Assembly (NCBI RefSeq): GCF_002878395.1
Contig: NC_061115.1
Coordinates: 210,935,063 to 210,999,062 of the forward strand
DNA: 64,000 bases
Direction: 5' to 3'
From: Capsicum annuum
Taxonomy: Eukaryota > Streptophyta > Magnoliopsida > Solanales > Solanaceae
Positions 48,883 to 60,746 of this stretch are shown here, one piece after another; position 1 is the first letter of the stretch; each line of letters starts with the position of its first letter. The notes under the pieces are model-generated. The model saw only the letters and a list, made by a program, of their open reading frames with translations, was not told the DNA's origin and made no database searches. Made by a program: the position numbers and the translations under genes.

Positions 48883-51340
48883 TGTAAGACCCCGCAAAAT
48901 CCTTAGCTTAACTTCTCCCATTTTAAAGCTGGTTAAGGGGTCCCAAACTTAGAAAAATTTTCTATGTATTTAAACTTAGTGTTATTTTAGTCTTCGTAAT
49001 TTGGAAACTCTATTTCGCGGCCCCTATGACCTTAAAATATAATATTTAGGTTGATTCATGATCAGGAATGTCATTTGGTGTTCCCGGATGAGTTTTGTAT
49101 TTTTTGGACCTCATTTGAACCACATTTGAGAATCCAAAATAGTTTATCGATGCAATCTCAATGAAGCACATCGTCCATCATGTCGATCAATAATTTTCCT
49201 TGATTTCCAGGGGAAATTTCCAGTAAACCGATGCGGACTCGAGGCATCATGTTGGCTATCGTATCGATGCCAACAACGTGGCGCATTGTCCTGTGCGTCA
49301 ACAATCCGATTTTCAGTCATTAAAAGCCACGTCCTTGGGGGTATTTGGTTTTTTTCCCCACCCTTATTCAGCCCTAAAACACGAGATTCAGCCCTCATTG
49401 AGCAAAATATACTTACTCTCTCTCAAATTGCTCAAGAACAAGAACGCTAGGTGATTTAATTTCAAGGCCAAGGCTCAAGATTTCCACCATTGTTCTTCAG
49501 GAATTTAGTGACCAAGGTATGTCAAGTGTACATCCAAGGGATCCCTTCCACCCTTGGAGTTCAAGAACCTCTTTTAACTACAAGTTTATGAGTTTGGTGA
49601 ATTTCATGGTTGAATTCGAATATGTTCATGATTACCATGTTAATGGGGTTTCTAGTTCATGATTTACTACAAGATTCATGTGGAATTTATTGATATGTGT
49701 GCATTATCATGCGGAACCATGATGAAACCCTTAAACTTGTAAATATGGAAATGAACTATGATGCTTATATATTGTGTTAGTGTCATGTGCATAGATTGTG
49801 TCCTCAAGTGTTTGACGAATTGTTTATGTGTGTTGAATAGTGAAATTATATCATGTCAGCATATATTCAAGTTCATGTCAGGCAAGTGTTTGCTAGAATG
49901 TCCCAAACAAATGTACGATGACGAAGTACTTAGCTATCATATTTCAAGATTGTGCCATATCTTATAATTTTTGCTATCTAGTCCTGGGGTATTTAATACC
50001 TGACAATTTAGCTGTTTACCTAGAGCCATAGTCAGTCACAGGATAGTATCATTCATGTCACGATCGGCAGAATTCAGTCAGTTAATAGAATTTAGTAGTA
50101 TTCGATCAGTCCACAGAACCCAGTGAACTCAGTTCAGTTCAGTTGTACAGTATGATCAGAAATAGTTCAATCCAGCCTAGTACAGTCAAGAATCCAGTCC
50201 AGTGTCTATTCAGTTGGGAGTAGAATTCAGCACCGAGTGAACTCGTAGATGGGGACTCACCTGCCAGTAGAGGGTGTGATCCTTCGAAGTAGTCTTTATT
50301 TTCTAGAACTACGTAGCCATCATAGGTTGAGACATTAACCTGCCAGTTGAGGGTTTATGAGGTGATCTACCTGCCAGTTTAGGGTACTACCATTCTTGTT
50401 CAGAGCACTTTCCAAATGAGGATGACTCAGGTTATCTTTACTCATGGCATGGTACTGACACTCTTCCAGTTGGGGTTATAGGTTAGACCCCAATCAGTTC
50501 AGAGAGGGACATGTCGGTTAGATGATTACTTTCCACAGTCTCAGTTTCTGTTCCATTCTCAGTATAGAACTCAGTTCAGTTCTACAAAAAATTAGGACTG
50601 TCAAACACAGTCACTCAACTTAGAATAAAACTTAGTATAGTTCCACAGAATCAAGACTATCAGATACAGTCACTTAGCTATCATAAATTCAGTATCAGTA
50701 GGCTTAGATATCAGTTAATCAATATTCGACTTTGGTATTCCAGTGTTATCACGATCTCAGTTACAGTTTATGTATTCAGACCTGTATTGTCATTTAGTTA
50801 TACTCACGTCATTCAATCAGTATTATTCATGCATATGAACCCATGTATTTCAGCCTACCTCACTTTGTATACCAGTACATTCAAAATACTAACGCATGCA
50901 TTTCTTTTGCACTATGATGTTTTATATCATAGGTTCAGACGCACGGTCTCCCGATCATACTTAGAAGTTTAGATATTCAGCTAACAAAGTTAGTGTTGAG
51001 TCCTCTTAGTTAGAGGGAATGATGATTATTTGAGTAGTTCATCTTATTTCAATAGTTTGGAATTGGTTGGGGACTTGTCCCATCAACTAAAAATTTTAGA
51101 CAGTTTAGAGGCTATTTTAGACTAAAGTAATTTTAGATAGATGTATCAGATTTGGTATTTGTTATACCGTATTCAGTTTTATTTTAGTATTGAACCTTAT
51201 GGAATATTTTCCGCCTAATTTCCGCATAATCGAGTATTATTATTCAGTTATTGTTGTAGGTACTAGTCATGGGTTAGCCTGTGGTCCTTCAGAATTATGA
51301 GAACCGTGTAGCGTCCGTGGTACAGACTCGGAGCGTTACA
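48883..51340 (+). repeat. Element C 3' LTR
   Basis: 2458 bp, TGTAAGACCCCGCA to CGGAGCGTTACA. It carries the same hairpin word at 50916-50936. Divergence from the 5' LTR is well over 10% by eye in the first 200 bases. Confidence 0.9.
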
Positions 51341-51345
51341 ATAAT
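51341..51345. repeat. Right TSD of element C
   Basis: ATAAT, matching 38730-38734. Confidence 0.82.
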
Positions 51346-51617
51346 TCAGGTGACAAATAAAAGTATAATAAAAATACATATTATTGATATTATTTGGACA
51401 ATTGACCTACACATAAAAAAAATATTAAAGTAAATACAAAACAATTGGGAGAAAATCTCTCCCAAAACAAGGCTGTTAAACAACTACATTGTGGATGCTA
51501 TTGCGATATTGTATGAGAAGGGGGTGTTTTATTTATAGAGTTTTAAAACCTTTCCATCAAGAAAGAGGTTAATCAAATATGGAAAAGAATTATATTATCC
51601 TTGAAGGAAAGGTAAAA

Positions 51618-51782
51618 AGGGAAGCTCGGTACACTAACACTACCTCTATGCGCGGTGTCCGGGGAAGGGCCCCACCACAAAGGTGTATTGTACGAAGCCT
51701 TACCTTGCATTTTTGTCAGAGGCTATTTCCAAGGCTTGAACCCATGACTTCCTGGTCACATGGCAGCAAATTTACCAGTTAA
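51618..51782 (-). mobile_element. tRNA-derived SINE, copy 2
   Basis: Same SINE at the same TRIM position as 16418-16582, with slightly better preserved 'gggttcaagcc' and 'tggccccttccccgg'-like parts. It was therefore present before block W was duplicated. Confidence 0.75.
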
Positions 51783-51839
51783 GAAAAAGAAAAAGTAATT
51801 ATGAAATTATTTTTATTTTTCTTTCAAAAAAAAGTAACA

Positions 51840-52180
51840 ACTGAAACCTTAATCATTCAATCAGATGTTTATGAATCTTGAATAGTAAAAGTAGTAATCA
51901 TAGGTTGATGAGGGCGTTCATGATGAGGTAGCAACATTAGCAAATCGAAATGGAACTACTATTTGTTGTTGTGAAATTATTATCAAAGTAGTGTGGATAA
52001 TCAAGTAGTACCAAAAATAGTTTCTAATAAAAAGTCCAACGAATAATCCTTTTCAATATCAAAGTTGTTGCTCATCATCTTTAGATTGTTCATGACAAAT
52101 GTACTTGAATTTCCATTTCCATTTCCATTTACATTTTTAATGGAATAGTACTCTAATTGTAGATTATTTTCTTTATCCAT
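51840..52180 (-). pseudogene. WRKY exon 1 N-terminal piece, copy 2
   Basis: ATG at 52180 (MDKENNLQLEYYSIKN). It then reads open through MSNNFDIEKDYSLDFLLETI, before stops near 52010-51985. HQPMITTFTIQDS follows further on. The stops present in copy 1 at the parallel positions are absent here, and the reverse is also true, which shows independent decay of a duplicated exon. Confidence 0.72.
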
Positions 52181-52261
52181 AGACCTGATGAAGTACTAGT
52201 AAATTTTAGAGAGAGACGTGGAACGGGCGAAGCTACAGCCATCAAAGGGTGGTCAGACGAA

Positions 52262-52373
52262 CACCCTTCGTCAGAAATTTTTTTTGGATATATAGGTTAA
52301 ATGTAGCTATTTATGGTTATATACATATTGTTGAACAATCTTGACAAGTTAGAGAAGCACAACCAAGCGATCA
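52262..52373. other. Flank T, copy 3, with the empty site of element A
   Basis: 'gaacacccttcgtcagaaattttttttggatatatagg' is continuous here, whereas in copy 1 element A interrupts the same place after 'gaacacc'. A short inverted repeat (gacgaa..ttcgtc) lies at 52256-52272. Confidence 0.75.
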
Positions 52374-53840
52374 TGTAATATCTGTGTTAGTCTTAGCTCA
52401 GTTCAGCCCATAGTGCATGTACAAGAGGCTTAGAACCTGAAAAATTAGCCAAGTGTTGGGGACTTATTTTTATTTTTGGACTTTTAAATTGGATGATTTT
52501 TAAAGTGACCTTCCTGACCTCGAGACGACGATTTCTAAGTTAATTCATGTTCAGGGGTGTAAGTAGCATGTCTCGAGGAAGTTTCAAATTTTTCGGATGA
52601 GGTTTAGGTCATGTTTGGATTTTGAAAATAGCAAGTCATCGCGATAGCATCACGACACGGACATTATAGCGATGGATGGATCATCACGTCGTGGAACCTC
52701 TCTAATCCACATTTCAATTGTGAATTTAAATTCTAGAAGGGTAGCTTTGTCATTTTTCACCACCCCAATCCATGAAAACATGGGATTTACCATCAGTTAA
52801 GGCATTGTAAGCCCAATTTTCTCAATTCCTATCTAAAATAAATCCTATCCATCACCCAAATTCATCAAGTTCAATCATTATTCCTTCAAGAAAATTCAAT
52901 AATTCAAGCTTCACCACCCAAGAACAATCAAGAAAGTTAATCTCTTACAATATTAAAGCCTTAAGGTATATTAGATGTTCATCCATAGGCCCTTTCCATC
53001 CATGGAGTCCAAGAACCTATTTTTATGCTTTAAATCATGAATTTACATGTTTACAATGAGTTATTTTCATGAAACTTTTATGAATTTTAATTATTCATGA
53101 TATTTGCGAGTAATTCTATTTGGAACATAGCCCTTACATGTTTGAAGCATGAAATTCAAAGTTAAAACCCCAATGTATGGTTTTAGTGTTGTCATTATTT
53201 TATTCCTATATGATTCAATCACCCCCATGCCTAAGTTCATGACTTTCAAGTGTTTGATGAAATGCCTAAATGATTGGATTTTGAACAATGACTACTTATT
53301 ATGCTTTGAAGAGTTAGTATGTTTCTACTGTTAATGTTATCGAGTCCTGGGGGTTATGAATACCTAAAACCCTAGTTGTTTACTTAGTCTCAGTATTTTT
53401 AGAATGGTTTCAGATATATTAGAGTATTATCTGTTCAGTTAGGTATCACATTAGTAAGCTTAGTTCAGTCTAGTAATCAGAGTCAGTCTAGTTGGGAGTA
53501 GAATTTAGCACCAAGCGAACCAAAAAATGGGGGGTCACCTGCCAGTTGAGGGTGTGACCTTTAGTAGCAGTCCCTGCATTCCAGAACTACGTAGCCAATG
53601 TAGGTTGAGATGTTAACCTGCTAGTTGAGGGTTGATATATATCTTACTAGAGCACCTACCAGTAGAGAGTGACTATTTAGTCCTTCGAGACTTCACTTTA
53701 GTGGATTCTCATAGCCAGTGTTAGTACCCGTGGCACGGTACTGACACCCTTCTTACTGGGGTCACAAGTTGGACCCCAATTAGCTCATATTGGGGCATGT
53801 CGATTAGATGATAGCTCCCACAGTCTCAGTCCAGTATCAG
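52374..53840 (+). repeat. Element B 5' LTR, copy 3, truncated
   Basis: It begins TGTAATATCTGTG and follows the B LTR for about 1.47 kb, to 'cagtctcagtccagtatcag'. There it joins element D DNA abruptly. The last 700 bp of the LTR are missing. Confidence 0.83.
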
Positions 53841-54311
53841 CTCCAACGGAAAACTGAACGGACTGCACCATCAGCTCTGAAATATTGATTTTAGGCTAGG
53901 TAGACCTTTGTTTTGGGTCCCGGTGCACCCGAGCTCATTTTGACCTATTGGTCGAAAAGTTGAAAAATTGGAAATATGGTTGTGGGACTCACATTTGATC
54001 GAAACAACCTCTGATGGAAAATCCAACTTCGTCAGTAGATCCAAAATATCGATTTTAGAGTGTTAGTATGTTTGGTATGATTTTAAGGCTTTTAAATCTC
54101 AGTTCGATCCTCGGTTTAGAAAATTCTAATTTCGGGTTTCATGGGTCAACTTTATGAAAACAATATTTTTTTTTGAAAATTTGATATCACCATTGCGTCC
54201 GTAACGTCGAATTTAGTATGGTTGTATAGTGTATTTTCGTATATCGGACTCCAAACAAATCCCAGGCACTCCGTTGAAATCCGATCGACTTAAGAAGAAA
54301 AAAAACAGCAC

Positions 54312-54338
54312 TTATATTGCAGATTTTCTGCAATATAA
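54312..54338. other. Hairpin in D 5' LTR
   Basis: Arms TTATATTGCAGA and TCTGCAATATAA around a TTT loop. It is identical in the 3' LTR at 61429-61455. Confidence 0.8.
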
Positions 54339-55640
54339 ACAGCTTTTTCACTCATTTTGGCCTATTTTGTTCATTTTTCATCTTGACTTTTGAGAGTTAA
54401 ACCCTAAATAGTTTAGAAGCTTAAAAGTGAAGCTTGTGGGAGCTTGGGAAGCTAGATTAACATCTATTTGTTGGTTTTATTATGGATTTAAGGTAAGAAT
54501 TCACCCCTTTTTTTAATAATTTCTTGATAAATTCTTCAAAACTCCAAAAATCTTAGGGCATGATTTTAAACTCAAATTTCACCCATTTCACTTGAACAAT
54601 ATTTTTATCTTATAATTACTAATTTTTCATCAATTGAATCTTCAAAACAACTCTGATTCTGGATTTTAACCCGGATTTCAAAAATTTTACCCAATAAAGC
54701 TCAAAAAATAGTTTTTCTGCAATTTGAACCCCATTTCAATATAAGTTGGGTTTTCAGCTATAGGTTTCTAAAAATATGGGGAACATGTTTTTGAAGTAAA
54801 TTTTCAATTTTTCCCTTCTTTTTCGAAAACCCATTTTGAAGGTACGTTTTGACCCCGAACCAAAAGTAGTCGATATAGGTGTTGTTGGTTTTGTTTTGAC
54901 GCTTAGATTTTATATTTGATGTTTTTAGTGGAGTTTGAAATTATTCATGAAAAGTAAGGTCGCGGGTTCAAGTGTAGCAGACCGGTTTCACTTTCGAGGT
55001 AGGTTATGTCTTAACTCTTCAAACTGGGTTGGGTGGTAAATGATGGTACAAAATGCATGTTAAGGGTAGGAACTAATCATGAAAAATGACAAGATATGTG
55101 TTTTTCCCTTGTGGGGGCTTATATGTGATGTAATTATCGAAATTGAGATATTATGTGATATGCGTGACCGTGTGGGGTCCTATGTGATATTGATAGCCTT
55201 GAATACATATGAATAATTGTATTGTGTTGTTAAAATGGTAATGTGGTACCATTGGTGTATTGTGATTATATTCGTAATTTATTGGCAAATGAGACATGTG
55301 AAAATTCATGGATAATATGAAAATAATGAGAGGATATTGGCGTATGTGATTGTGGAAATGTATCATTGTGGTTGGTTGTGGAAATATATCATACTCGTTG
55401 ATGAAATATTGGTACCATTGTGGCAATATCTGAGAAACACAGGCAACACCTTTTTAAAAGATATTGTAACACCTTCTTAAACCCTTTCCAAGGGATGTAC
55501 TGGAAAGGGGATATGAGATATGTGGATTGTATATAAGTTGACGAACCTCCCATAGGTCCTACATCAGGAAGCTTTAGCTCCGTAGGTGTATATGGGGATT
55601 GTGTCATGATCCCGGAGGTTGTGCGACGACCTCATGCATT

Positions 55641-55666
55641 ATCATCATCATCATCATAATCATCAT
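55641..55666. repeat. ATC microsatellite in D 5' LTR
   Basis: About eight ATC units with one AAT interruption. The counterpart in the 3' LTR (62813-62860) is almost twice as long. Confidence 0.8.
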
Positions 55667-56459
55667 ATACATTGCACTTACTTTATTGTGTTTATGTTGT
55701 GTTGTATTGCCTTATTGACTTGTCATCTATGTATTTGTCTTACCTTCCTTTACTTTTATTTGATGATTTGAATCTACATGTTCTCTCTTATTCTATTTAT
55801 ATGTGATATAATGTATACTTATGTTCTATATCTTGGTGTGTTGTTGTAATATATGTGAGATATATTTGAACTGTTAGTGCAAGTGGTATGGGCTACCGTT
55901 GTAGGACATTTTCTGATTGCAGGTGATGTGCCCTTAGTTTATATTTTGTATGCTTTATTTACTACTTTGCTTGGTCTGACTATGATACCTACTGAGTACA
56001 AGTGGATAGTACCCATACCTACTGCGCCCTATCAGTGCAGGTCCTATCTTGAGTGCGCCTCAGCTTACTTGACTTGGGTTATTGTTGGAGCTTCCAAGGT
56101 AACGGTTGAACATTCATGCGTTCAAAGTTCACCTCTATCTTTCTACAGTAGTTATGTGTTTATTAGTATTCGGAGATATATATTATTCATTTGTGGTTAT
56201 TTTTCTGATGCATTTGACTCTTGGATTGTATTAGTAGTTCTTACACTATTGACAACTGGTTTTAGGCATGATTGATATTTTGGATAAGTTTTTTCTGCAT
56301 TGTTATGATTACTTGTATGGTTTGGCTTCATCCTATAAGCCTTACCATAGGATATTTCTATCTTTTCTTCTTTTCGTATCAGTTTGGGTAATAGGCTTTC
56401 TTGTCAAGGTACACCGCGACAAGTGCTATTATGACTCTCATTTTTGGGTTGTGACAAAT

Positions 56460-56470
56460 TGGTATCAGAG
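56460..56470 (+). other. Primer binding site of element D
   Basis: TGGTATCAGAG matches the initiator-Met primer site, four bases after the LTR end. Confidence 0.82.
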
Positions 56471-56699
56471 TAGTCAACTTTCATTGGTCTCAGCAGTGTA
56501 AGAATGGGATGTCTAATAGAGTCTCACAGATTGATACTTAGACGTCCGTATCTATATTCGAGAGGCTATAGGATGTCTTTAGGAAACTTTCCTCATTTTA
56601 TTCTTTATCGTGCAAAGTTCTTTCATACCTTGTTTTCTGAGTTGTGTTTCACTCTTTCTATGCGAATAGAGTTTTTTATGCTACTATCAGTTCAGAGAT

Positions 56700-59600
56700 G
56701 CTGTGAGAAATTAGTGAATACCATTTGTCAGTTATAGGATTATTGATTCTCCTAATTTGTTATGGGATCGCTTTGTTGACACCTTTCTAGAGAGATTTAG
56801 GCCTTTTAGTTTGAGAGATCTTATGTGGGATGAGTTTGATCATTTGGAGCAGGGCTCCATGACAGTTGCTGAGTATGAGGCACTGTTCCATACCCTATCC
56901 AGATATTCCTATGATAGTATTTCCACCAAGTTTGAGAAGATATGGAAGTTTGTAAAGGTTTTGGATGTCTTTCTTTAGTTGGATACATCTCAGATGGTTG
57001 TGTTTGGGGTTTATTTCAGAGTATTATGGATCATGCTAAGATGATAGAGGGTATTCTTTGTCCATCTCAGGAAGGTGCCAAGAAGGTGCGACATTTTGGT
57101 AAGTTCAAGAGTCAGACCTCTCAAGGCAGATATTTTAGAGGTTCTCATGGATACCATGGTAGGATAGTGTAGGTGACTTTTCCAAGTTCAGGTGGTGGAT
57201 CTTCTAGTTCAACAGTTCAGGGTGTCCATTCATGCTCAGTTGTACTTTCTCTTGTTAAAACTGGTCATAGAGGTTGCTATGTGTGTGATAAGGTTGGCCA
57301 TGTGGCCAAGGACTATTCTTGCTGTGTGTTTAGAGTTATTTCTATTTCAGTTGTGAGAGGTAGGTGTTCTACCAAAGGTGTAAGAGGTACAGATGGTAGA
57401 GCCCGTATTGGTGGTCATAGGGCTACTCAGCCAGTTGTAGTCATAGATAGTGTTAGACTATACCAGCCATACCTAAGGCAGATACTTCTGATATTTTGAT
57501 TACAGGTATTATCCTTGTTTATTTCAGACCTGCATCTATATTATTTGATCCCGGATTGACTTTCTCCTATACATCTGTGTATTTTGCTTTGGGTTTTGAT
57601 TCTGTTATTGAACCTCTTTCCATGCCTATTCGTGTGTCTACCCTGGTAAGTGATTCTTTAGTGGTAGATCGGGTGCATCGATTTTGTGTTGTGACTTTTG
57701 TTGGGCGTGAGACTTTGATATACTTGCTTGTATTAGACATAGTCGATTTTGATGATATTTTGTGTATGGATTGGTTGTCTCCTTCTTATGACTTCCTAAA
57801 TTGTTATGCCAAGACTATGACTTTATCTTCGGTCGGTATGCCAAGAATAGATTGGAAGTGTACACTTCATTTGGGTCCTAAGAGGATTATATCTTATGTT
57901 TAGGATCGTAATTGGTTGAGAGGGGATGTTTATATTACTTGGACCATATTTGTGACACCAGTGTTGTTTTTTCTCCTTCCTTAGATTCTATTTGTATTGT
58001 CTGTGAGTTTATGGAGGTGTTTTCTACAGACTTGCCTAGTATACCTTCGGATTGAGATATTAATTTTATTATTGATGTTGAGTCGGCACCAAGCCTATTT
58101 TTATTCCTCCTTATAGGATGGCCCCAGCAGAGCTGAAGGAACTGCGGATCAGTTGCAGGAGTCATTGGATAAGAGATTTATTCGACCTAGTATTTCACCT
58201 TGGGGTGCTCCTGTCTTGTTTGTAAAGAGAAAGGATGGGTCTATGCAGATGTGTATTGATTATTGGTAGTTGAATAAGGTGATGGTTAAGAATAAATATC
58301 CTCTTCCTCGCATCAATGATTTGTTAGATTAGCTTCAAGGTGTGGCGGTGTTTTCAAAGATTGATTTAAGGTTCGGTTATCACCAATTGAGGATTAGAGC
58401 TTCGGATATTTCAAAATAGTTTTTGGGACTCGATGTGGTCATTATGAGTTCTTGGTCATGTCTTTTGGGTTGACCAATTCCCCTGCCGTGTTCATGGAGT
58501 TGATGACCTAGTGTTTTGACCGTATTTTGACTCCTTTGTTATGGTATTTATAGATAATATCTTGGCTTATTCCAACAGTGAGGTTGAGCATGAGGAGTAT
58601 TTATAGATTGTGCTTTAAAGATTGAGAGATGAGAAATTGTATGCTAAGTTCTCTAAGTGTGAGTTTTGGTTGGAGTCAGTTTCTTTCTTGGATCATGTAA
58701 TGATTAAGAAAGGTATTATGGTTGATCTAGCTAAGGTTGTAGCGGTTTGTGATTGGGCTAGACCTACTTCGCCTACCAAGATTCAAAGTTTTATTGGGTT
58801 GGCTGAGTATTATTAGTGTTTTTTTAGGGTTTCTCTTCCATTGCTACTTTGTCGACCAATTAACTCAGAAGAAGATTTCCTTCTAGTAGTATGATATTGT
58901 GAGGCAAGCTTTCAAAAGCCTAAGGATTTGTTGACTTCAGCTCCTATACTGGCTTTGCCCAAGGAGGACATAGGTTTTACTATCTTTTGTGATGCTTCAG
59001 GTGTTAGGTTAGGTATTGTGTTGATGCAGAAGGGCAAGGTAATTGTGTATGTGTCTTATCAAGATTGGAGCCTCATAACAGGAATTATCCTACCCATGAT
59101 TTAGGATTGTGCGCAGTTGTGTTTACCTTGAAGTTGTAGAGGCACTACTTGTATGGAGTCCGTTATGAGATCTTCTCAAATCATCATATCCTTCAGTACT
59201 TCTTTACTAGTGAGATCTTCATATGTGGCAGAATCATTGGCATGAGTTTCTTAAGGATTATGACTTGACTATTCTCTACCATTAGGGCAAGGCTAATACA
59301 GTCTTTGGCTAACCTGATAGTTAGGCTTGATATTCCAACATCGAGGCATGTTTTGGCATTTAGGGAGGCTAGATCTTCTTTGATAGAGCATATTCGAGCT
59401 CATCAGTTTAACGATGTTAGATTGAGGTTGATTTGAGATAAGGTGTTGAGTGGGGAGGCTAAGGAATCCTCACTTGATTTAGATAGAGTTTTGAGGATTA
59501 GGGGCTGAGTTTGTGTGCCGAGAGTGGTGATTGGATTAGGTTGATCTTGGAGGAGGCCCATTGTTCAAGATATTCTATCCATTCAGGTGTGACTAAGATG

Positions 59601-60716
59601 TATCGTGATTTGAGGCAGCACTATTGATGGGGTGGTATGAGGTGAGATATAGCGAATTTTATGGCTCGTTACCTATGTTGTTAGTAGGTCAAGGTTGAGC
59701 ATATGAGACCTGGTGGTTTTCTTCAGAGGCTACCCGTTCTTGAGTGGAAGTGGGAACCCATCATTATGGAATTTATGACTGGTTTACCTCGTACATCTTA
59801 TGGTTCTGACAGTGCTTGGGTCATCATGGATTGATTGACCAAGTCAGCTCATTTTATTCTGGTTCAGATCTCATTCAGTACTGAGAGGTTGGCCCGTATC
59901 TATATTCGTGAGATTGTGCGTCTACATGGTGTACCAGTGTCCATTATTTCAGATCGAAGTCCTGTGTTCACATCTCACTTTTGGAAGACTTTTTAGGATG
60001 AGTTGGGTACTTGGGTTAATCTTAGCACAGTGTTTCACACCCAGATTGATGCCAGTCAGAGCGGACTATTCAAGTTTTGGAGGATATGCTTCGCGCATGC
60101 GCGAAGGATTTTGGTGGCCAGTGGGAGCAGCATTTGGCTTTAGCATAATTTGCATATAGTAATAGCTACCATTCAAGTATGGATATGGCTCTTTTTGAGG
60201 GGTTGTATAGTAGGCTTAGAGTAGGCAGAAGTGTTATGCTGATCGTGTACTTCGTGCCTTAAGATTTGGCGTCGGTGATCATATTTTCCTTACTGTTTCA
60301 TCCATGAAGGGTATGATGAGGTTTAGGAAGAGGGGAAAGCTTAGTCGTAGGTATATTGGTCCATTTGAGATTCTTTGGACTGTTGATGTTCTGGCTTATG
60401 AGTTGGCTTTGCCCCCTGATCTATGAGCTATTCATCCAGCTTTTCATGTTTCTATGCTTCTTCGCTTTATTTCTAATGAGTATCATGTCATTTCATTGAG
60501 AGTAGGTACAGTTAGATGAGCGGTTGTTCAATGTTGAGGAACCGGTTTCCATTTTGACTAGGGGTGTTAGGCGGTTGCACTCTAGAGTGATCCCTGTGGT
60601 TAAGGTCCGGTGGCGACATCGACCTATGGATAAAGCTACTTGGGAGGTTGAGTCTAATTTGCATGGTTCCTATCCCCAACTTTTCATTAATTCATGTATT
60701 TATTTGCCTTAGTTCG
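56700..60716 (+). pseudogene. Element D gag-pol, decayed
   Basis: gag 56757-57480 (LLWDRFVDTFLERF, LEQGSMTVAEYEALF) has a zinc knuckle CYVCDKVGHVAKDY whose last Cys is lost. The protease at 57530-57900 has LFDPGLTFSY and FDDILCMDWL. RT at 58090-58820 has [41 protein letters not shown] and KIDLRFGYHQLRI. Its YVDD box reads FIDNIL at about 58549, so the second Asp is Asn. RNase H is at about 58930-59330 (FCDASGVRLGIVLMQ). Integrase at 59530-60220 has [10 protein letters not shown] (first catalytic Asp now Glu), [14 protein letters not shown] and QSERTIQVLE. The C-terminus is 60524-60712 (VVKVRWRHRPMDKATWE). It has many stops and frameshifts. Confidence 0.87.
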
Positions 60717-60746
60717 AGGACGAACTAGATTTTTAGTGGTGGATGA

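Larger units (their letters stand above)
38735..51340 (+). mobile_element. Gypsy element C, full length, plus strand, with nested solo LTR
   Basis: 12.6 kb including a 2.5-kb solo LTR nested in pol. The LTRs are 38735-41155 and 48883-51340. The first base of the 5' LTR is changed (GGTAAGACC for TGTAAGACC). TSD ATAAT. Interior order gag-PR-RT-RH-IN-C-terminus, with an iMet-type primer site and a polypurine tract. Placement in the Tekay/Del chromovirus group is inferred from the long LTRs and the C-terminal VKVLWRNQSVEGATWEAE. Confidence 0.92.
37907..51839 (-). mobile_element. TRIM-like element, copy 2, split by element C
   Basis: 3' LTR 37907-38323 and interior 38324-38667, with a primer site on minus at 38653-38665 (one change). 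The 5' LTR starts at 38668, is broken at 38734 by element C, and resumes at 51346 to 51839. TSD ACTGG/ACTGA. Confidence 0.72.
37510..52262. repeat. Duplicated block W, copy 2 (interrupted by element C)
   Basis: 37510-38734 and 51346-52262 match 14935-17111. They carry intron DNA, the last part of WRKY exon 1, the TRIM with SINE, the WRKY N-terminus and the leader. Unlike copy 1, the site of element A is uninterrupted, while C sits in the TRIM LTR. Confidence 0.88.
53841..56456 (+). repeat. Element D 5' LTR, truncated at its start
   Basis: From 'ctgaacggactgcacc' it aligns with 60975 onward of the 3' LTR. It ends TTTTTGGGTTGTGACA. It includes a perfect 12-bp-arm hairpin at 54312-54338 and an ATC microsatellite at 55641-55666. 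Confidence 0.86.

Noticed and set aside
55877..56501. Membrane-protein-like open frames (132 and 77 codons, hydrophobic)
   Set aside because: They lie inside the D 5' LTR, the matching 3' LTR positions are not open, and the hydrophobicity comes from T-rich sequence.
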